From Rikenellaceae bacterium (GTDB lineage Bacteria; Bacteroidota; Bacteroidia; Bacteroidales; Rikenellaceae): a stretch of DNA of 45,190 nt. Position 1 is the stretch's first letter; every line of letters starts with the position of its first letter. Below, one piece after another: positions 41,218 to 45,190 of this stretch. Under the pieces are notes generated by a model that saw only the letters and a list, made by a program, of their open reading frames with translations, had not been told where the DNA came from and did no database searches. The position numbers were made by a program, and so were the translations under genes. The stretch spans positions 1 to 45,190 of the forward strand of contig SUZJ01000010.1 of assembly GCA_015059945.1 (NCBI GenBank). Reading direction: 5' to 3'.

Positions 41218-41556
41218 TTATGCGCCGGTCTGGATGTCAGCGTTGGTACGCATAATGGCGGTCTTATCAACACGCAGGGTTACGTTGCCATCAACCTCCA
41301 TCAAGATATAGAACTCTTTAATCTCCTTAACGGTGCCGTAGATACCACCTGCGGTAACCACTTTCTGGCCCTTAGCGAGCGAGTTGCGGAAGTTCTCGAG
41401 CTCTTTCTGCTGTTTGCGCTGGGGACGAATCATAAAGAAGTACATCACCACAAACAACATTACAATCATCAAAATAGAGCTCCACATCGAACCCTGCTGA
41501 GCCGCTACGGGAGCCGCTGCACCTGCTGCTTGGAGCAGCACTGTCATCATAGTCAT
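41218..41556 (-). CDS. yajC: Preprotein translocase subunit YajC
   Basis: The 112-residue protein has one N-terminal membrane helix (SILMIVMLFVVMYFFMIRPQ, about residues 27-46) followed by the YajC signature RPQRKQQKE and VVTAGGIYGTV. It joins SecDF in the inner membrane and helps Sec export. The neighbours nusB and the DUF1573 gene upstream on the same strand are a usual Bacteroidetes arrangement. Confidence 0.94.
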   Translation of the reverse strand: MTMMTVLLQAAGAAAPVAAQQGSMWSSILMIVMLFVVMYFFMIRPQRKQQKELENFRNSLAKGQKVVTAGGIYGTVKEIKEFYILMEVDGNVTLRVDKTAIMRTNADIQTGA

Positions 41557-41698
41557 AATTTTCTAAAAGTTTTTTTGTATTGTTATTAGTTTGTTTTCAG
41601 TCTGACAAATATACAACATTAGGTCTGAAATAAAAAATTTCTTTTTTCCTCGCCCCTGTTCGATAGTGCCACACAGCACGTCTAATGTTGTCGCCCCC

Positions 41699-42169
41699 CT
41701 ACTCCATCCGGGCCACCACCACAATAGTCTTTATAACGTCGCCCTCGGAGGTGCCACGCAGGTAGAACGTGCGGGGAAGAAAAAAAGTATATCCCGCCGA
41801 GTCAAACCACATCTCGGCCACCCGCCTTTCGCCCTGAGCAATGGGCTCCTTGGGGTAATCGAGCCTCAGACAGCCACACACCGTCTCGGTAGAGGTTACA
41901 ATCTTGGGCTGACGGCCACTATTGGACAGCGCAATCCTGCGGCTCACCACCTCGCCCGTCTTTACCACGCCAAAGTCAATCGTATCGACCTTCTCGCTAT
42001 CGGCCAAGTCGATGGGCTGCAACATCTGCACCAATTCGGCACTCAATGCAGCCGTATCGCCCTCTGCGCCACCACGCCGGCCACCCTTTGGGCCGCATCC
42101 ATAGGCGAAAAATGCCACCACAGCGGCAGCCAGGCAGCATTTTCGGAGTATGTTGATGTCTGTTCTCAA
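41699..42169 (-). CDS. DUF1573 family lipoprotein
   Basis: The 156-residue protein has an N-terminal hydrophobic segment ending FAYGC, a likely lipidation site, then a Gly/Arg linker (GPKGGRRGGAEG). The DUF1573 domain follows (IDFGVVKTGEVVSRRIALSN, then TVCGCL with its paired cysteines). The domain is an immunoglobulin-like fold common in Bacteroidetes; the function is unknown. Its start lies 5 bp after the nusB stop, so the two are almost certainly co-transcribed. Confidence 0.88.
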   Translation of the reverse strand: MRTDINILRKCCLAAAVVAFFAYGCGPKGGRRGGAEGDTAALSAELVQMLQPIDLADSEKVDTIDFGVVKTGEVVSRRIALSNSGRQPKIVTSTETVCGCLRLDYPKEPIAQGERRVAEMWFDSAGYTFFLPRTFYLRGTSEGDVIKTIVVVARME

Positions 42170-42174
42170 TTCTC

Positions 42175-43119
42175 TTAAACCTCTACAAGTCCTCGGCCCA
42201 TCTTGGTAATCTTGCCCTGAGCGGTCAGGCTCTCGACCACCTTGTCGAGCACACCATTGATAAAGTTGCTACTACCAACCGTCGAGTAGTACTTCGATAT
42301 CTCGATATACTCGTCGAGGGTAACCTTCACGGGAATGGTGTCGAAGCATACCAACTCGGCAATGGCGGTGGTCATAATGATATTGTCCATAAGGGCAATG
42401 CGCTCGACATCCCAGTTTTGGGTAAACTGCTCAACCACAGCCAAGTTGGCATCATAGCCCACAGCGGCCTCGGCAAACAGGCGACGCACAAAGGCCTTGT
42501 CATCCTCGCTCTTGTACTGAGGTTGCAATGGCAGTTCGGTGGCATCCTTTTTCATTGCGGCCAAGGTGCGCAGTACCATAATGAGTATAAAGTCGAGGTC
42601 GTCGCTCCAATTGATGCTCTGCTCTTCGAGCAGGTCGGTCAGCTGGGGGTCATCTTGTACGGTCTCTACATAGAACTCCTCGACCAAACGGCGGTCGTCG
42701 GCATAGCTACGCTTGTCGGCAGCCATATACTCCTTATAGTAATCGGCCTCAATCATCGACTGATAGAGGTGTTTGATAAGCTCGGGATTGTTGTGCCACG
42801 AGAGTTTTTTGACTGCCAAGATGTGATCCAACTGCTCGTCGTTGTCGATTTGGGCAATTACTTCATTCTCAATAAACTTGCGATTGGGATTGAGGTCCTC
42901 GGCCGTAGGCAGTTTTTTGTTCAAGCCAATTTCGATGCGTTCTTCGGCATACTTGCGTACTGCGCCAATCAGAGCAAGGGTTAGAAAATAGAGGTCGTAT
43001 GCCTTGTCGATGCCACTCAGTAGTGCTTTTTCTTCGGCAACGAGCGAATCGGCCGCACCGCTCTGGTGGGCATAGATAGCCTTCAAGGCTTTGATTCGGA
43101 GAAATCTTCTGCTGAACAT
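42175..43119 (-). CDS. nusB: Transcription antitermination factor NusB
   Basis: From ATG 43119 (MFSRRFLRIKALKAIYAH) the protein has 314 residues; an in-frame ATG at 43155 lies at the -7 box and is rejected. The NusB helical domain sits at the C-terminus (NWDVERIALMDNIIMTTAIAEL, IPVKVTLDEYIEISKYYST). A long helical N-terminal extension of about 170 residues is typical of Bacteroidetes NusB and absent from the ~140-residue E. coli protein. It binds boxA RNA with NusE in rRNA antitermination. It is first in the nusB-DUF1573-yajC unit. Confidence 0.92.
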   Translation of the reverse strand: MFSRRFLRIKALKAIYAHQSGAADSLVAEEKALLSGIDKAYDLYFLTLALIGAVRKYAEERIEIGLNKKLPTAEDLNPNRKFIENEVIAQIDNDEQLDHILAVKKLSWHNNPELIKHLYQSMIEADYYKEYMAADKRSYADDRRLVEEFYVETVQDDPQLTDLLEEQSINWSDDLDFILIMVLRTLAAMKKDATELPLQPQYKSEDDKAFVRRLFAEAAVGYDANLAVVEQFTQNWDVERIALMDNIIMTTAIAELVCFDTIPVKVTLDEYIEISKYYSTVGSSNFINGVLDKVVESLTAQGKITKMGRGLVEV

Positions 43120-43144
43120 AGTATAGAACGTATTATTTCGGCCA

Positions 43145-43152
43145 CAAAGATA
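43145..43152 (-). promoter_or_regulatory. -7 box of nusB
   Basis: The minus strand reads TATCTTTG, a full match to TAnnTTTG, 25 bp upstream of ATG 43119. The place for its -33 box falls inside the tandem repeat at 43161-43195. Confidence 0.5.
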
Positions 43153-43160
43153 CACAAAAA

Positions 43161-43195
43161 TTGAGAATTGGGAATTGAGAATTGAGAATTGAAAA
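43161..43195. repeat. Five tandem 7-bp repeats (TTGAGAA)
   Basis: Five head-to-tail units read TTGAGAA, TTGGGAA, TTGAGAA, TTGAGAA and TTGAAAA. They lie across the -33 region of the nusB promoter, where a change in copy number would swap or move the upstream element. Confidence 0.9.
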
Positions 43196-43227
43196 CAATT
43201 TTACTCACTATTTGCAATTGTAGCTAT

Positions 43228-43266
43228 AAAAAAAGCGACGAAAGGGCACCCATCTGGCGCCCTTTC
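43228..43266 (-). terminator. Terminator after the right-edge lipoprotein gene
   Basis: On the minus strand the stem GAAAGGGC with GCCCTTTC (43240-43266) is followed, after a few bases, by a run of seven or more U residues. It closes the leftward C10 peptidase-lipoprotein unit. Confidence 0.75.
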
Positions 43267-43300
43267 ATACTTAGTTTACCTGCAAAAACAACGGATGGTT

Positions 43301-44077
43301 TTAGTATTCAAACTCTGCGGCCACGCTGTTGGTGAGTGCCACCAATTTGCCGTCGGGGCGGCGTATGTCCATTGTGATAGTGAAAGTCACTTTGTCGTAT
43401 CGCTCCTCAGGTATTACAACAGGTCTTATTTGATACAATTCTTGCAGAAGAGTACTCTTGATGCTCTCCACTGTTTGTACTTTTGGCGCAGTGTCTAATA
43501 CGTCGTATGTGGCAAAATCGACTAATTCATATATACATTTAATTCCAAACTTATCCATTAGATTGCTACCAGCCTCACGACCATACAGAGGCACATCTGC
43601 GGTGATGGTCATATCAACCACCTCGGCGTGTGTGTAGCGACCTGGTTCTCTATCGTTAGGCAGCTGTAACAACTGTGAACTCAAATGCAACAACTGGGCA
43701 AATGTGGCAAACCTTTTGTTTAGCACATGTGCGTTGTCGTCGTTTGTAATTTCTATTGGGATATGGTCTTCTGGATAAGGTGATTTATGATAAAGAATGA
43801 CACCTTCATAGCCAGTAGCTATTGGAAACACCTCTTGGCTACTCCAAAATTCCAAAACAAGTTTTTCCCACGTTTCTTCTGTGCCTATCGGATGTTCGTA
43901 TATAAATCCGGCCGACATACTTGGGGCTCTGTCAGAATCGCCATTGTAGGCAGTACTCATGTGCCATAATGCTGGGAGATGGGGATGCTTCCAACACTCA
44001 GGCTCCTCAATTGGCTCACTCGGTTCGCACCCTACCAACAACATCGGCAGCAATGCTAATAACAAAAATCTTTTCAT
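43301..44077 (-). CDS. Lipoprotein of unknown function, next to the C10 peptidase
   Basis: The 258-residue protein has a lipoprotein signal ending LLVGC (Cys17), followed by an acidic linker EPSEPIEEPEC. The rest is mixed alpha/beta without a motif I know; a C-terminal segment (DKVTFTITMDIRRPDGKLVAL) is beta-like. It starts 13 bp after the stop of the C10 peptidase gene and is surely in its operon. C10 peptidases in Bacteroidales are sometimes paired with inhibitor proteins, but nothing in this sequence shows an inhibitor fold. Confidence 0.75.
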   Translation of the reverse strand: MKRFLLLALLPMLLVGCEPSEPIEEPECWKHPHLPALWHMSTAYNGDSDRAPSMSAGFIYEHPIGTEETWEKLVLEFWSSQEVFPIATGYEGVILYHKSPYPEDHIPIEITNDDNAHVLNKRFATFAQLLHLSSQLLQLPNDREPGRYTHAEVVDMTITADVPLYGREAGSNLMDKFGIKCIYELVDFATYDVLDTAPKVQTVESIKSTLLQELYQIRPVVIPEERYDKVTFTITMDIRRPDGKLVALTNSVAAEFEY

Positions 44078-44090
44078 AATAGTATTCTGT

Positions 44091-45190
44091 TTAGTGACTT
44101 AATATACCAAAGTTTGTAATCATCTTGCGAGCATATACATAGTCGAAAAGATACACATTATACCCGCCACTTTCTGAGGAAGTAGCACATGTCACTACCC
44201 ACGAAGAATTTGGTGAGAACCACCCACGATTAGGATCCTCATCATCATCATTCCACCCCCAAGCCATCTGAATGAAGCGAGTGTATATTGGGCCTTCCAC
44301 GGTTTCGACTACACGCGGATTGGGCATAATTATTTGGGTTGGATCAAATGGAAATCCTCCTACCCACTCGTATACATTGGTAGTTATAATTTGGATGTCT
44401 TTGTACCCATCAACCACAAAGGCATGTCCTACACTATTAGCAGGGATACTACTCCTTGTTGTGGGATCTTCTGCATAGGCTGACATGAGCGTGGGAATTG
44501 GAGTGGGTTGTTTTAGTGCTCCAATAACTATACTACTATCATAATCTATATAATTCGACGAGGATACACCGTAAGGTGCAAAAAGGTCATATCGTAAATT
44601 GTCCAATCCTGCTGGAGTAGACTGAACCCCATAATCGGCATCACACATATCGCCTACGACTCTTAAAAACTGAGCTGTAACATCTACTATCCCTTCATCA
44701 TCACTCCAATATTTTGCCATATTGTTCCAAGCAGTAGAATCTGTGATGTTAGGATATTCGTCATAAAAATCTTCTCCCAAAAGAGCATTTTCAGGAACAC
44801 CAATGGCGTTATGTAAATAATACAACACCTGAGCCGCGGCCAAAGGGGTACATCCAACAAGAGTCGGCTCTCCATTGATTTCAGGGCACCTACCATTCCA
44901 TGGACTATATTGGTGCCAACGCCTTGTGTCATTTGTGATATGAACAAGGGAATCATACTCGACTTCGCTCTGTATAGAAGAAACCAACTCATAATGTCCC
45001 TCCTCACCATCGCCAAGTGTTCTTGTGGAATGTATCACACTCAACTCTTCGGCAGTGGCAGGAACGGCATCTTTCAGTGCATCTTTGCCATTCTTGTCGA
45101 TAAAAGCTTTGGTCAGCACCAAGCCATCCCAAAAGTTGATGTTCTGTTGGGCATTTTCGGCTGCACTACGGGTCAAGGCTGCATCTTTGC
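44091..45190 (-). CDS. C10-family (streptopain) cysteine peptidase, 5' end missing
   Basis: The reading frame is open to the right edge, so the signal peptide and first residues lie outside the window. About 366 residues are present. The peptidase has the catalytic Cys in VGCTPLAAAQVLYYLH (codon 44850-44852), preceded by a propeptide-like region, the catalytic His in SVGHAFVVDGY (44424-44426), and the late Trp motif MAWGWND. The family includes SpeB of streptococci and the Bfp proteases of Bacteroides fragilis, exported as zymogens. It is co-transcribed with the following lipoprotein gene. Confidence 0.88.
   Translation of the reverse strand, partial: KDAALTRSAAENAQQNINFWDGLVLTKAFIDKNGKDALKDAVPATAEELSVIHSTRTLGDGEEGHYELVSSIQSEVEYDSLVHITNDTRRWHQYSPWNGRCPEINGEPTLVGCTPLAAAQVLYYLHNAIGVPENALLGEDFYDEYPNITDSTAWNNMAKYWSDDEGIVDVTAQFLRVVGDMCDADYGVQSTPAGLDNLRYDLFAPYGVSSSNYIDYDSSIVIGALKQPTPIPTLMSAYAEDPTTRSSIPANSVGHAFVVDGYKDIQIITTNVYEWVGGFPFDPTQIIMPNPRVVETVEGPIYTRFIQMAWGWNDDDEDPNRGWFSPNSSWVVTCATSSESGGYNVYLFDYVYARKMITNFGILSH

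Noticed and set aside
43161..43195. CRISPR-like array
   Set aside because: Units are 7 bp, contiguous and without spacers; it is a simple tandem repeat. No CRISPR array or cas gene was seen in the window.

Overview
The window looks like a Bacteroidales chromosome, most like an Alistipes/Rikenellaceae-type gut bacterium. This placement is inferred from gene content and style and was not tested by a search. Supporting signs are Bacteroidetes promoters (TTTG, 19-21 nt, TAnnTTTG), weak ribosome binding sites, a long branching enzyme, TlpA-type lipoproteins, PepSY-like secreted proteins, a BspA-type leucine-rich repeat protein, reverse rubrerythrin, DUF2147, the nusB-DUF1573-yajC cluster and a C10 (streptopain) peptidase. 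Most of the window has moderate G+C and is ordinary housekeeping sequence. The stretch from about 25.98 to 30.40 kb is clearly A+T-rich and accessory.

Layout, left to right. At 0-2.8 kb are a DUF169 gene with a damaged 3' end, a thioredoxin-fold lipoprotein (leftward) and a maltose O-acetyltransferase; an 86-bp near-identical repeat with back-to-back promoter boxes lies in front of both rightward genes. At 2.8-8.2 kb leftward genes encode a flavin reductase-like protein, a ketopantoate reductase, a Ca2+-type P-ATPase and an MscS channel. At 8.4-9.4 kb there are two tandem PepSY-like exported proteins. At 9.5-17.2 kb lie glutamine synthetase and a divergent addB/addA pair whose promoters overlap. 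At 17.3-26 kb come a small exported protein, branching enzyme, a POT peptide transporter, a MalY/PatB lyase, a PhnP-like metallo-hydrolase and a B12-binding radical SAM enzyme.

At 26.0-28.5 kb sits a complete IS1595-family element. It has 24-bp perfect terminal inverted repeats and an 8-bp TAAAAAAA target duplication. It carries, besides its transposase, a lipoprotein gene, a structured RNA and two small ORFs. It inserted 4 bp upstream of the -7 box of a tRNA-Pro(CGG) gene. A second, diverged copy of the structured RNA lies outside the element at about 30.07-30.26 kb, upstream of another exported protein of unknown function. The two RNA copies share a rod-like fold and also a competing 3'-half hairpin followed by a U-tract; both folds are supported by compensatory base changes. 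I regard this RNA pair (a 6S-like RNA or a terminator-type leader switch, one copy carried by a transposon) as the most interesting signal in the window.

At 30.4-31.4 kb a PerR-like Fur-family regulator with its own promoter and a perfect palindromic operator precedes reverse rubrerythrin, forming a peroxide-defence unit. At 31.6-45.2 kb are a glutaminase-family lipoprotein, an S9 dipeptidyl peptidase, a CDP-alcohol phosphatidyltransferase followed by a GtrA-acyltransferase fusion, a DUF2147 protein, a BspA-type LRR protein, the yajC/DUF1573/nusB cluster with a heptanucleotide repeat in the nusB promoter, and finally a lipoprotein downstream of a C10 peptidase that runs off the right edge.
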